Shown here: positions 21,933 through 33,871 of the stretch, in pieces
Numbering within the stretch: position 1 is the stretch's first letter
How the letters are laid out: each line of letters opens with the position of its first letter
Assembly: GCA_010093685.1 (NCBI GenBank)
Contig: MU006223.1
Span: 516,228-580,227, forward strand
From: Ophiobolus disseminans
Taxonomy: Eukaryota > Ascomycota > Dothideomycetes > Pleosporales > Phaeosphaeriaceae
Reading direction: 5' to 3'
DNA: 64,000 bases
Notes under the pieces: generated by a model
The model's database searches: none
Told to the model about the DNA's origin: nothing
Seen by the model: the letters and a program-made list of their open reading frames with translations, nothing else
Program-made: the position numbers and the translations under genes

Positions 21933-23144
21933 ATGGAGAAGCTACATCTAGTTCATCCGCCTCCTTCCAACAACCGCTATACGCCAATCCGCCACCTTGG
22001 CACAGGCGGCAACGGCTCGGTCCATCTATACCGTGACGCAAAGAAAGGGACATTAGTCGCCGTCAAGACCATCCGCCACGAAGACTCAATCTCCCCACCA
22101 AACGAAGCACACATCCTCCAACCCCTAGGCCCACACACAAATATCGTGCAATACCACACCACGCTACCACACCCCTCCCACGAAGACCGCATCAACCTAG
22201 TCTTCGAATTCTGCCCCCTAGGCGACCTATCCGCCTACATCCAAGCGACCAAAACACCCATCCCAGAATCCTTCGCATGGCACGTCTTCGCACACCTCAC
22301 GCACGGCCTACACTACCTCCACACCCACGGCATCCTCCATGGCGACCTCAAGCCCGCAAACATCCTGCTCTGCCCCGCCGACGCCTCCTCCTCCTACCCC
22401 GTCCTCAAACTGGCTGACTTCGGCGCAGCAACACTCAACCCGCCACACAATGTTCCGCGCGGTCACATGGCCACGCGCGGCTACCAGCCGCCCGAATCTG
22501 AATTCAGGAACGGGACGCAGTGCGATGTTTGGGCGCTGGGGTGTGTCGTGTACCAGCTGATCACTCGTCGGTTGCCGCTTGACGTGTTTGCGCAGCCGGA
22601 TGTCGAGCCGGAAGTGTGGTTCGAATTATCGGGTAAGCGTGTTCCACATGGGACACAGTGTGTGGGGTTGTATAAAAGGTGGTGCTGGTATATGGCGTTC
22701 CACCCGCCGGCAGTGAGGAGAATCGATGGGATGGGTAATGGGGGGATGGGAGGGGATAGGTATAGTAAACTCCTCAACCTCATGGTTTTACGCACGCTGG
22801 ACACGAACTACATCTCGCGCATCTCGACGCGCGATTTGCAGCGCTATATCGCTGTTCTGGAGCCGCTTTCCCGACAGCTCTTGGCGTCGGGGCAGGAGTC
22901 GGCGTTTAATCAGTTTGACGATGGGAGGGATGCGGGATGGAGAAGGATGGGTGATGTTAATGATTCGGGCGTGTTTGAACAGATTTTTTATGTTTTGGTA
23001 CTGAAGGCACGGCAGATTGGGGATGTGGAGATGGGGGATTGGGCGTGTGAGTTGTTGGGGATTATGGATGCGAGAGAGAGGGGTGTGGCGGGGAGGTGGG
23101 TGGAGGGATTGGGTGGGGTGGAGGATGATATGGATTGTAGTTAA
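21933..23144 (+). CDS. divergent protein kinase-domain protein
   Basis: Intronless 403-residue serine/threonine-type kinase. The glycine loop reads GTGGNGSV (residues 23-30), the ATP-anchoring Lys is Lys45 in VAVK, the catalytic loop is HGDLKPAN with Asp138, DFG is at 162-164, and the APE equivalent is PPE. The usual HRD is HGD, so it is a non-RD kinase, which generally means activation-loop phosphorylation is not needed. The last 150 residues (from about EPEVWFELSGKRV) lack recognisable kinase subdomains and may be a fungal-specific regulatory tail. All catalytic residues are present, so activity is likely. The first true ATG (21933) was taken as start. Confidence 0.85.
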   Translation: MEKLHLVHPPPSNNRYTPIRHLGTGGNGSVHLYRDAKKGTLVAVKTIRHEDSISPPNEAHILQPLGPHTNIVQYHTTLPHPSHEDRINLVFEFCPLGDLSAYIQATKTPIPESFAWHVFAHLTHGLHYLHTHGILHGDLKPANILLCPADASSSYPVLKLADFGAATLNPPHNVPRGHMATRGYQPPESEFRNGTQCDVWALGCVVYQLITRRLPLDVFAQPDVEPEVWFELSGKRVPHGTQCVGLYKRWCWYMAFHPPAVRRIDGMGNGGMGGDRYSKLLNLMVLRTLDTNYISRISTRDLQRYIAVLEPLSRQLLASGQESAFNQFDDGRDAGWRRMGDVNDSGVFEQIFYVLVLKARQIGDVEMGDWACELLGIMDARERGVAGRWVEGLGGVEDDMDCS

Positions 23145-23513
23145 TCTCAGTGTGTTATTGTTGTAATTATCAGGTATTTGCGACATTCCGCCATCTATAA
23201 TGTATCCCGTCTTTGCTCTGCCATCATATCAAAAGATCAATTCCAATGTTGATAGTTGGGTGTGCCAGTCTTGACTCTTTCACCTCTGCGTCACACCAGC
23301 ACTGATCTCCGCGCACAATAGCGCTGCTTCCTCGCTCTCACCTGCGCTTAGTACAGTCACCTGAACGTCTTGCTCCAGCCCCTCCTCACTCCTTCTACCC
23401 CTCCCAGTTCATTAATACCCTTCTCCTCACTTCAAATTCCCTCTTCCCGCTCGAACAACTCTTCCCGCAACTCGACCCTAGCAGTCACCAATCGACCGAA
23501 ACTCAACACAACC
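23145..23513. other. intergenic, promoter of the AT-hook gene
   Basis: A 369-base gap. The 110 or so bases before the ATG are C+T rich, as is common for fungal leaders. Nothing else seen. Confidence 0.4.
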
Positions 23514-25086
23514 ATGCCAAAACAGAAGAACGTCGCGTCAGGTCGAGTCACCGCCCGCCCTCGTAAGGGTAGGCACGCTGGATCTACGGCTGCGCGCGGC
23601 GGACGGGACGTCTCACCTGCGCCGGCGCCAGTGACTGGCGGCATGAAACTCAAGATCAACCTTGCTCGTCAAGCAGATCCTGTTGAACAGCAGCCAATTG
23701 CGATTCATGCGCCGACTATTGAGGATGTCGTCAAATCGAGGAACGCTCCAGATGAAGACGACATTCAGGAAGGAGTGCCCTCTGCAGACGAGGAGGAAGA
23801 ATTCCCCGGACCTGAGACTCGCCGCTCTGGCAGAGTAGTCAAGAAGCGACAGGACGACGACTTCGCTTGGGGCAGTGACATATCCAACAACATTGAGCTC
23901 AGCTCTGTGGGCAAGGTAGATGACGATAAAGATGAGGCAAAGTATCAGGACCTGCGGAGCGATCCACCACTACCACCAACACGTAAGTGAATAAACCTTT
24001 TTGAAACAGAGAGATGGTACTAACGCGAATGTAGCCACAATACTGTCCACTCAACAACGACCCCGCAAACCACGCGGCCGCCCACGCAAGAACGCAAAAT
24101 CCGCGCCCCTGACACCAGTCAAAGAACACCCATCCTCAGAGACCTTACCCGAGTCCTCCCCCTCCCCCTCGCCTCCCACCTCATCCTTCACCTTCGCGCC
24201 CTCCGACAGGATCTACGAAATAATGGGCGTCATCACCAGCCAATCCAGCACCCAAATCGCCCTTCCAACACTCTACACCCCCTCCTCCCCCTCCGAAAAG
24301 CCCTGGACAACCGAGACCCTCACTCAGCTCTACATCACCGCCTACAACAGCAGCCAATGGCACGTGTGCGACCTCGTCGCCGACACGTGGATCCGCGCCT
24401 TCCACGCGGTGCGGCACCGCGCCGAGAAATCCGGGGCCGAGGAAATGCACCTCTGGCGCCTGAACGACGCGCTCATGCGCCGCCGCTGCGCAGGGCGCGA
24501 GGGCTTCAATCCAAATGAGCGGAATCACACCGATGTGCTACGCGTCGTAGATCCACTGCTGTGCTCGCATGCGCACGACTTCAACTCCGAAGCGCTGACG
24601 CAACTATACCAACACACCCACCAGGGCGCAGGAGCGCGCCTCCTCTGGGCCGATTCGATGGCACTATGCGGCACCAAACTCGAGCAAGCCATGGCGCGCG
24701 GCAAGAAGTACGGGCAGACGTGGCATGCCGATCTCATGTACGATATCTTGTGTTCGACGCTGCGCATGGTGGGTAGGAAGTTGACGCTTAAAATCGAGGA
24801 GGGCGGTGAGGGCGCGTGGTGTAAGCGGTATCATGAGCATGGGAAGAATGGGTTGCCGTGTTATCGGAGTTTGGCGGCTGATGAAGGTGTTGGGAGCGGG
24901 TATGGGCCTGTTGGGGGCGTGGGCGTGGGGATGAAGAGGGGGCGGGAGGAGGGGGAGGGGGAGGGGGAGAGCGATGAGGATGGGGGTGAGCGGAAGAGAG
25001 CGCGTCTTGGGGATGAGGGTCAGAATGAGGTTGAAAATCGGGAGGTGGTGGACAAGGATGCGGAGGGCGAGTCTGATTCGGAGTAA
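23514..25086 (+). CDS. AT-hook nuclear protein of unknown function
   Basis: A 506-residue protein from exons 23514-23982 and 24035-25086. The N-terminal 170 residues are basic then acidic and include ETRRSGRVVKKR. The intron removal creates PPTPTILSTQQRPRKPRGRPRKNAK, with a clear AT-hook core (PRGRPRK) that binds the minor groove of AT-rich DNA. A helical central domain follows (about residues 215-425, with TETLTQLYITAYNSSQWHVCDLVADTW) of no family I recognise. The tail is a Glu/Gly/Asp run with KRKRAR-like basic patches, suggesting nuclear localisation. A chromatin-associated role is inferred; nothing more specific can be said. Confidence 0.8.
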
Positions 25087-25265
25087 AGTGGAGTGCTTGA
25101 AAGAAACGGGTTGGGTTGCTGGAAAGACGCACTTTACCGTCTTGGATAGATCTGGGAATCAGTCCCATGAGCATGTCGCAAAGATCTGACTATGAATGAA
25201 AAAAGAATAATCTCAAAACTTTCCGTTCAATACCGTGTCTTGTGATGTAATTTCCACTACAGTCT

Positions 25266-26512
25266 CTATCTCCTCGATGGTCCAGACAAGATGCACCCAT
25301 CGGCGCAATCAGAGTCAGTCGAGTTGTACGCAATCTGACCCACCGAGCCACCAGGTTCAGTTGAGGGATCACGTGGACTCTGGAACATCCGTCCATTGGC
25401 AGGCGAGACCAACGTCTCCAGGATATCTCCGAACGGATTTCGCACATTGGCAATAGGCTGGCCCTTTGTGACCGGTTGATCGACATCCACCAAGCGCTCC
25501 ACGAATCCGCCGTATTGGGACCAAGTGTCGTGGAAAGTAGTGGCAATATAAACGTTGCTTAGATCCGGTTCAACAGTGCTGTTGGAAGGGCTAATCTTCA
25601 AGTCAACCATAACACGGTTGACAAAGTGCACTACGCGATCGATCAGGCTGTTGTTCCACACCTTCGCCTGGCCCATCTCCACGGTGATGGATGGTATCTT
25701 GTAGTCGACAAAGGTAGTTTCGATGGAGCCCGGCTCTCCCGGATCGATCTTCAAAGTATCCGGCTGGAGGAGTTTCGCCAGGCGCTCAACGTAGGGGAGG
25801 CGGAAATCGGCATAGCACCAGAGCGACGTTTCACCGCCGGAGCTAGGTGTATCTAGATAAAATTAGTTCTGAAGCAGTCAGATCCAAGGAGACAGTACGT
25901 ACGGAGATCAATGCCAACATCAACTTGAGACGTGTTGGCCCAGATGTAGTTCCAGATGTTGTACGCAAGGAGCTGAGGCCCACTTCCACCTTCAGTAGCT
26001 GCAGTACCGGGGAAAACGCGATTGACATTTGTGAAGAATCCACTTGCGCCTGCTGTGAAGTAATTGCGCTGATTGAGATAGATGCCCATCGGATTTACGG
26101 TTGGTATACCGATGACTACATACACGTAAGCAAATACCAACAAACTTAGAAGGCTCCACATACCCGTGCCATTGAGCGTCGCAACCTGGCCCTCCAGCTG
26201 CTCGAAAATGCGTTGTACAACTCGCACAGGGTTCAACTCATCACCATGAATGGCAGCAGACAGCGATAGTTTCTTGCCAGTTTCCAGACTCTCGGGTGTT
26301 CCACGAGCCACCATCACAGGGATGTGAACCGGATGTCCGCCATTGAGCTCACCCACGCGGAGGTAGTACTTCTGCACGCTCCGAGGAGGCACATCAGCAA
26401 GATTCAAATCGTGAATAACTCGAACGCCGTTCAAGACATCGCCAGTGAAGTTTGCCGCGAATGTAGTGCCGGCGACCGCGAGGGTTGCCAGAGTTGATGT
26501 GAGGAGCTGCAT
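25266..26512 (-). CDS. secreted AstE/AspA-type metallohydrolase
   Basis: A 382-residue zinc hydrolase of the succinylglutamate desuccinylase/aspartoacylase family (M14-related), which cleaves N-acyl amino-acid amide bonds. Exons are 26512-26164, 26115-25903 and 25852-25266. A signal peptide (MQLLTSTLATLAVAGTTFAA) is present, which is unusual because characterised family members are cytosolic. Metal ligands are His and Glu in IHGDELNP and the His in DLHTPSSGG, which forms only after splicing. The substrate-binding Asn-Arg motif is in FFTNVNRVFPG, and IPTVNPMG is also family-typical. A beta-rich C-terminal part follows. All active-site residues are intact. It stands alone between an AT-hook gene and a gene-poor region. 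Confidence 0.85.
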
Positions 26513-28596
26513 CGCGTGAGGATACCCATCTTTTTCAATTGACAGTTGCCCGACGTTTTGTAGCTCTCCAAGCTGCCGATAAGACACGCTTCACGTAGCT
26601 CAATCGTGTCGAGGTCTTTGCGCGATTAGGAAGGTCAAGAAGGTACCTCCGCTAAGATGACGATGCCCAGGCTGCCGTGCATTTTTGCTTCGGTCGCTAT
26701 CGGTGATTGTACCTTGTGCCTGGACAATGGAACCTCGGAGCCAAGCGTTGCTGCGCGGTGCACCCCATCAGACGGGTGCTTTTGAAGAGACACGCGAGGA
26801 AATGATGGAGTGAAGTCGCATGGCGGCTGTTCGCGGGTGCAGGCACGACTCATGCGGCTTAGTCATACCGACACCTTCCTGACGATCCATCACACCAATA
26901 AAGACACGAACCATCCTTCCTTTCAATTCCTACTCAAATCCGAGCCTTCAGAAAATTCTTTTCAAGCCCACCTGTGGACCGAATGCCCTTCGGTATATCG
27001 CGCTTACAGCTACTTTTCCATACTCCCGAGGTCGTATATACTCGTCAGGCCAGCTCTCATTCTTCACATCGGTTCAGGACGCATTTCATCAGCATAGGAA
27101 GCGACATTTATCAGTCACGAGGCCTCGAGTAGAATCAAGGGGCTTTGAAGTCGAGCAGCACTTTTTGAAAACGCCCGTTACTCGGAGAGAAGGACGAAGA
27201 ACCACCCAAAACGATCAAGTTTTGTGCCGTACACCCGTCGCGAAGAATTTGGCGAGTTATTTGTTTTGGCCATCCAGCTCATTTTGAGACATGCAACAGT
27301 GTATAGCTTAGTACTCACTCAACTCTTGTAATGGACACGTCTGTTGCTGTTGACGTTGATCATATACCTCCCCGACATGACGGTCAAAGTCACTTTCTCG
27401 ATACGGGTCTTACATGGTAGGAACCCGCTCCTCCGCCGCAGGACTGCCGGTACTTCCCCTCTGATCAGTCGATATATCGCCTAAATTCCGCTGCGCAGTA
27501 TGTGTGGGGTCCTCCTTCCAGTTGGAAAGTTATTTTCTACCCTGCTTGTCAGAGTAACGGAGCTCATCAGACGGTAATCAAGGCCAGTGTGAACGTCTGC
27601 CGATGCCACGTGCCGTTATGGCAGACGAGGCGTCTTGTCACATATTCTGGTTGTTTGGGTCTAAGGCGCGTTGGTATGTTGATGATGTAGGGACTGTTCC
27701 AGCCGTGCGCATCTCATCACGGAATTCTGGCTGCTGGGACCGCGCCGTTGCCGACGAGTTTTCTGGTTTGGTTATGTAAGTGTGTGCATTAGTCTGAAGT
27801 GTGGGGATAGTGGGGAGAGCCGAACGCTCATAATTCTTGCATTGGAATAATGCAGTCGAAAGGTGTGATACGCTTGAGGGCAGTGTGTATTTATTCCACT
27901 CTTCTGTAAAGCACGCTGGGGGCGATATCGCTAGACAATTCGCCTTGGTTGGATTGGAATGAATCGGGGGGTTGAAGTCATTGTTGATTTTTCGGTGCGT
28001 TTGTTTCCGCGAAACGTGCAATTCGTGGGTTTGGAGATGCTTCAAATGTAAAGCAGGTCGTGTTCTTGGGCAGTTACAAGCTATGCAGGGATCTTGCTAA
28101 GCTTATATTATGGAGTCATGGTGTGTGAGCCCAAGATGATGTGTACACTTAGACTCTTCTTCGAGTCCGATAGCGGATAGCTGAGCGCAAACACAACAGC
28201 TGGATGTTGCGAGGTTCAGCTGCCAATCATCCATTTATGGCTCGGCATCTGGTTGGTGGTGGCCACAGGCCCGGGGCTAGTGCTCCTGATTCGAGTTGCC
28301 AGCCCGGCACAACTTTTCCTAACACAATCACCTTCGACAACTCTATCATCAGTGAAAGCTGTACTTTGCATTGTTCATTATAATCTTTATCCAGGAAAGT
28401 GCCTTGGCTTCGGATATAAGTAATTCGGTGCATACATCAGTCACTATAAAAGCACATGGAAAGACACCTTGGATGTAACGTAATCATCATTACTTGGACA
28501 ATTATATACATTGCTCGATACAGTATCGGAGCTCATTACATTAGGAAAATTCGGCTGCTTGCATCATATCGTTCATGTCAGACTCTTGTCTCGACT
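26513..28596. other. gene-sparse stretch
   Basis: About 2.1 kb with only short, featureless open frames on both strands and no spliced model I could support. No transposon ends or tandem arrays were recognised. A long 3' or 5' UTR, a non-coding RNA or decayed DNA are all possible. Confidence 0.4.
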
Positions 28597-29281
28597 TTAA
28601 GCAAGCTGACCACGGACAGCACCCTGGACGAAGGAAGCAGTGTGCGAATCAGTGAAGAAACCGCTGGGGTTGGCAACAATCTCCTTGACGTGGAAGTCGG
28701 CACCATTGTCCTTACCAGTCGCAGCGTTGGTGGTATTGGTGAAGAATGGGCCGGTCAAGCAGCCGTAGGAAACACGGCGCTCATCAGGTCCCCTGGGGTT
28801 GGGGAAGGCAATGCGTGGTGGGCCAGCCTTGCCCTTGTCGGCCTGATGGATGTGAGTGGCAGTAGCGGCCATCGACTGGTAGTTACCGGTGACTCCGCTG
28901 AGTGTGATGTCTACAAGAATGGTTAGTCCTAAATCTCGGAATCGTGAGTGACAGTGATGACTTACTGTAGCAGATAGTGTTCTCAGCGATGTTGATACCA
29001 TACTTGAAGATACCCTTCGCACCGGGTTGGCCTGGAGTTGGCACGCCTGCAGTGGAGATGACCTGGTCTGGTGTAGCCTTCACGTAAAACTCCTTGTCGA
29101 AGTAGAAGAGCTTCTCATTCTTCTTCCAGTCGTTGTTCTCCCACTTGTTGTCCCAGTCCTTTTTGCAGTCCTTCTTGTACTGGTCCTTGTCGTATGAGGG
29201 CTTGTCATTGCTGGCAGTAGGAGCAGCAACGGCGACCGAAGCGCTAAGAATCGCGACGAGTGCGGGGGCGGTGAAATGCAT
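28597..29281 (-). CDS. secreted CHRD-domain protein
   Basis: A 209-residue secreted protein, exons 29281-28966 and 28910-28597. Signal peptide is MHFTAPALVAILSASVAVAAP. A lysine/aspartate-rich linker (SYDKDQYKKDCKKDWDNKW) follows, and from about residue 65 a CHRD domain: FYVKATPDQV, then ITLSGVTGNYQSMAATATHIH, YGCLTGPF, ADFHVKEIVANPSGFFTDSHT and a final GAVRGQL. The CHRD fold was first described in chordin; fungal single-CHRD proteins are cell-surface or extracellular with unknown function. Splicing restores CYNITLSGV. No GPI signal is visible. A TATAAAG box lies about 105 bases upstream of the ATG. Confidence 0.85.
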
Positions 29282-30896
29282 TTTGATAAGGCGATTGAGA
29301 TTGAGTGATGTTGGATGGTTCTTGTTGTTTGTAGGTGAGAGGCTGAAGTGTGGATGATGTTTCCTGGAGCGCACCCACGCATCACCTTTATACATTTACG
29401 GATCCCCAACGCTGTTCAAGCTGTACAATCTTCTGCTGGGCGTGATTACGTCGGTGTACCTTCCAAGCCGCAGCATTTTCGGTAGGCACTCTTGGGCGTG
29501 GATGCTGGTACCCTTCATGCGGGCTGCGAGCTTCTGTAGCCAAGACCAGCAGACTATTTGAAATGCTGCCCGCCTTAGGGTCACTGCCAGGAACGTACAC
29601 TGTTCTGACCAATTGTTGCCGCCATTTGCTTGGTGTTTCGACCTTGAGTCTGGCCGAGAAGACATGTGCACAGACATGAAGGTTAGCTGCAAGATTCAGC
29701 CAACCAGGGCGTCAGCTATGGCCCGATGAGTCGACCCTTTAGGCAAAGACAATGAAGATTAGTACCGTGAGAGAGCCGTTGAAAACGGAAGTTGCCTCCA
29801 AGAATTCACTTGGTATCCATGAGCTTCGACGCTTTCGATCAATGATCGCTCCCAAGGTATCGCCTAGGCGATCTAGGGACGGGTAGCTTGCGACCCGTAA
29901 GTACACCCACATCTCGCTTTAGCCTAGCGCTGTCCCCATACCTCCCGTTTGGGACCAGATCGATCTCCAGTGGTGGCTGTGCCTTCGGAAAGCAGAAAAC
30001 GAGGCATCCGCAACTGATGCATGTTGTTTTGAATAGAGGTCAGGCGCGCGGAGAAAAAGGTGTTGCGACAAGAGGCAGAGAGCGCAGAAGTTGACTAAGA
30101 AAATGTAGCTAATCGTAGACACATGTCATCGCGGGGAAGATCTGGCTAGACTTCAGTAGTTGCGCAATGGACTGCAGGTCCGTCACATGGCATCGGCGTA
30201 GCAGTCAGTGAATTGCTGGTACTCACCCAGTGCCGGACTCGTAGGTATTCTGGCCGCCACGCAGTACGTCGATGTTGTGCCTTCTTCTCGAAGTGGACCT
30301 CGGGGGAAGTTCTTGTGGGGTGCAAGTGACATCATGAACGCCACAACGCCAAGTCCGCCACACCTGGGCAGCACCAAGACAAATGACAACGCCGCTGAAG
30401 AAAACACGACAGCCTCATGCTTGGACAATCATGTGGTATCAACCCCGCTTTTGTCTTAGTTAAGACTTGAGGGCGGAAGACCACGGCAGAACACCTACGG
30501 TTGGTTGCCTCCGCCTCTACATTGCGAGACTACACGGTAGCCGCCCAAGTCAACATGACTGAGTAGAGGAGACTACTCCTTGGCGGACTTGCACTGATCT
30601 ACTCCCGTCATCCTTCGTAATAAAGGAGCCGAGCTGGTAGCCGGCGCGCTTGGCATGTTGATGTTGGCACAATGCTACCGGAGTCAGATCCTGCGTCGGA
30701 GGTAAGCGCGGGACCTTGGAATATCGGACCAAGAGCACTGGTGCGAACCCGAAGCCTCCGTGTGTTCCGACTCCATGGAAGCAATGAAGACAGCATGCGG
30801 ACGCAATTGCTTTCATTGAGCTAGTCTTATGCACGGGCATATGAAATGCGCCATCTTTGTGCTTCTCCGGACTGAGGTCTTGTTCAACACTCTTCT
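29282..30896. other. gene-sparse stretch
   Basis: About 1.6 kb with no supportable gene. It includes a perfect 14-base palindrome ATCGCCTAGGCGAT at 29859-29872. Short open frames near 29.4-29.7 kb and 30.6-30.9 kb lack domains and splice support. Confidence 0.4.
29386..29392 (-). promoter_or_regulatory. TATA box of CHRD gene
   Basis: TATAAAG on the minus strand, about 105 bases upstream of the CHRD-protein start codon, a common spacing for highly expressed fungal genes. Confidence 0.5.
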
Positions 30897-32971
30897 CTAC
30901 GACACAAACCAAGTTCCGTTGGCGGTATCAAGCGTCAAGTTGTTCTGCTCCATCTTGCCAAACTTCAGACTCCCGCTCTCAACGATGCCTCCACCCACCG
31001 GTCGTTGCAGCTTGTTCTCACCGGCCCGAACGGTGAAATTTGCGATTGGGATCTCCCAGCCATTCCTTTGGCGAATTGTTGGTAAGCCAAAGAAGTTCGC
31101 TTCCACCTTGTCCCGAGTGAAATGAAGCTCGTAGTAGCCGCGGTAATACTAAATATCCAAGTCAATATTTTTCTCGCGTGCAGTTCCACGCCAGCGTTAC
31201 GTACCATGTCCTGCCAATGAAGTTCGGGATTGGCGGTTTGGATGATGTTTGAGTAGTTATTCGCGTTGAAGAGTGTTATATTCTCGCCCCATGGGCACGG
31301 CGATGAAATTGCTGTGCCGGCGAACTCGACACCAATGCTACCATTTCCACTAGCAGAATCGTACTCCTTCTCATCTAGCCAAACAAGGTCGGAAACCCAC
31401 GATGCATGACTATCTCCGGCTAGAAAGATGTTGTTGTCGATGTTGTTGCTATACAGATGATGCAGCGTGCGGTTCTTATTCGATTGGTATCCGTCCCAGG
31501 CATCGAGATTGACTGGATTGTTGTTGATGCCCGACAAATCCATATGAGAGAACACAATCTGTGATCCAACAACGCGCCAGGTAGCACCTCGCTTAGCTGA
31601 CTCAGATAGCTTACGATACATCCAGTTCTCTTGACGAGAGCCCATGAGGCTGCGACCCGCATCATTAGCAATTTGCTTGATATATTCTGTGTTCCAGTAC
31701 AGGTCGGTGATTGATCGATCATATACTCGTGTATCGAGCATCAGGAGATCGACAAGCTTGCCAATAGAGAACGAACGCCATATGCGTAGGTTGTCTGAGC
31801 GTTAGTACCTAAAGTTAGTGGTGGTCGCATATGCAGTAAGCACCGAATTACTCACCATCCATATCCACCTGTCGGATCGGCATCCATTCAAAGTAAGCTC
31901 GAACAGCATTCATCTTTCTTTGATCAACTGAAATGCCTCCATCTTTCAGAAATGAATCTTCCGTGTTGTTCAACTCGGCCTGACCATCTCGATACACGTT
32001 ATCGGCGACTTCGTGGTCATCCCAAACCGGTATCCACGGAAACTGCTGATGGCTAGCAACCAAGTCTAAATCAGTCCGATAAGTTGCGAGCCTCTTGCGG
32101 TAGTCGTAAAGAGTGTAGATCTCCCTGTTTGGTTGCGGAATACGACCAAGAGCATCTCCCCAGCCGTAATATCCGTTGGCGTACTCGTAAATATAGTCGC
32201 CTAAAAATACGACATAATCGACAGAGTCCTATGTACTGTTAGCAGGTCAGTCAGACTTTCGGAATCGAGGTATTCACCTTGCGAACAGCATTTCCATATG
32301 CATTGAAGAAGCCAAAGGGATAATTTGCGCACGAATAGACGGCGAGGCCGACTTCTGTTATGTCGTCATCGGCGTTTGGCGTTGTCTTTGTGCGTCCAAC
32401 AGGACTCTTGTTATCTGAGCCGCAGACATGAAATTGGTAGTAGTACGTTGTATAGGGCTTCAAATTCGTCGCTTCAATCTGAGGAAACTTAGTTTCATCA
32501 TCAAGGTGTCGGCAGATTTTGACTCAGCCCGACCTTTACAGTGAAGTCCACATCTGAAGACGTGTAAGCCTTGCCGCTGTCCACCACTTTACTCAATTGT
32601 TCGTCCGAAGCCACCGTATACTCTACACAAACAGGCGACTTGGAGATTGTTACATATTTTTCGTTGTCGTGATCGTACAAAGGCGCATATCCAGTAACAG
32701 TAACGTTAGAATTCGAATTGTCGCTTTGTGGGGCGATTCGAGTCCAAAGTATGACACTGTTCGGATAAGGATCACCAGACGCAACCCCGTGGGTGAAGTT
32801 TAGTGAAAGGGCATCGTAGCTACTAGCCGGATCGTTCCTCTTGACTACACGGTGTATTGCGATACCAAGCGAAGGGTGATGTTCGGACGGAGAGCGATAG
32901 TTGAGGTTCTTGGAATAGCTAGCGCTGGCTAACGAGACCAGTGGCAGTAGCGAGAGAACGTGGAGCTTCAT
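30897..32971 (-). CDS. secreted PhoD-like alkaline phosphatase/phosphodiesterase
   Basis: A 617-residue metallophosphoesterase that releases phosphate from phosphoesters outside the cell. Five exons: 32971-32534, 32478-32278, 32228-31856, 31794-31205, 31148-30897. Signal peptide MKLHVLSLLPLVSLASAS is followed by the PhoD N-terminal beta domain (FTHGVASGDPYPNSVILWTR and LKPYTTYYYQF). The catalytic domain has VFLGDYIYEY, PWIPVWDDHEVADN, FSHMDLSG and FLAGDSHASWVSDL, which carry the expected Asp, Asn and His metal ligands. Each intron removal restores an uninterrupted family segment. Intron 1 has a weak donor (GTCGGG). Multiple N-glycosylation sequons fit secretion. It may be phosphate-starvation-regulated. 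Confidence 0.92.
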
Positions 32972-33871
32972 GCTGACAATTGGCGCCAACAAGAGAGGGC
33001 AGTTTGTTTACCGGGTTTGTGGACCTTTTGTAACCACGGAACATGGTGGTGTTCCCTAGCCGATGTCCGCATGTTGATTACGTCATTTCTGCAGGAACGG
33101 CTGCCCGAGGTTGTCCCCAATCATGTGCCTCAAAGCTGACATGCTGCGCGATACGCGACATCTTGGGAGTATTTCGCGCCGGAAATGTTTGCGAGCTGGG
33201 AGGACGCGATTGCCAGGAGATAACTCATTCGTCGTCTGAGTAATACTCCATGCTCTCTTTGCTGCGAAAACATCAGACCACATTGAGGCGCGCGGGGCAC
33301 CCGGCGCATTCGCGAAGTCCAACAGGCGATCGGCGATGACTTTTGTGCGATAAGTCTGAGAAGTTCCAGGATGTCTGCGCACGGCCTTGCCTTGTTGTAG
33401 AAGGCGATCCGTGGCCAAGGTCACGACGTAGACACTGGCCCCATTGAAGATTTGATTCCCACCTCGACCCCAACTGGACCACCATCGTAGTCGATTTGTA
33501 TCAACGAGAATTCCTACATGGTTCTTGACGTGCCCTGACAGTTGAAACATCGTTCTACACGTTCTGCGACAGATTCGAGGTCATGGGAAGGTGTACTGGG
33601 TTTACAGTGCATCGCACTGGCATGTTGAATCAATGCATTACGAGCTAAGATTGTGCAAGGCTGTGTCAGCCACGAAACGAGGGCCTACGACCCCAAGAGT
33701 CCTTATTTGTGGACAGTTAACGCAGGTCCGCTGCATTTTTAGAAAGGACGAGCTCTAGGTACCGTGCAGGCAGCGGCTGGCGGCCCTACCAAACAAACAA
33801 AGACGTTGCAGTACAAGAACGTCGATGTTACTCATGTTGGTGCTTTGACAGCTCAACCTCAACTCATCAAC
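32972..33871. promoter_or_regulatory. divergent intergenic region, PhoD and FAD monooxygenase
   Basis: A 900-base non-coding gap between two outward-facing genes. The monooxygenase frame is open for a further 108 bases upstream of its first ATG without another ATG. No specific regulatory motif was identified. Confidence 0.4.

Noticed and set aside
27638..28045. 135-residue minus-strand frame in the gene-poor stretch
   Set aside because: No recognisable family, no signal peptide, no neighbouring exons that extend it.
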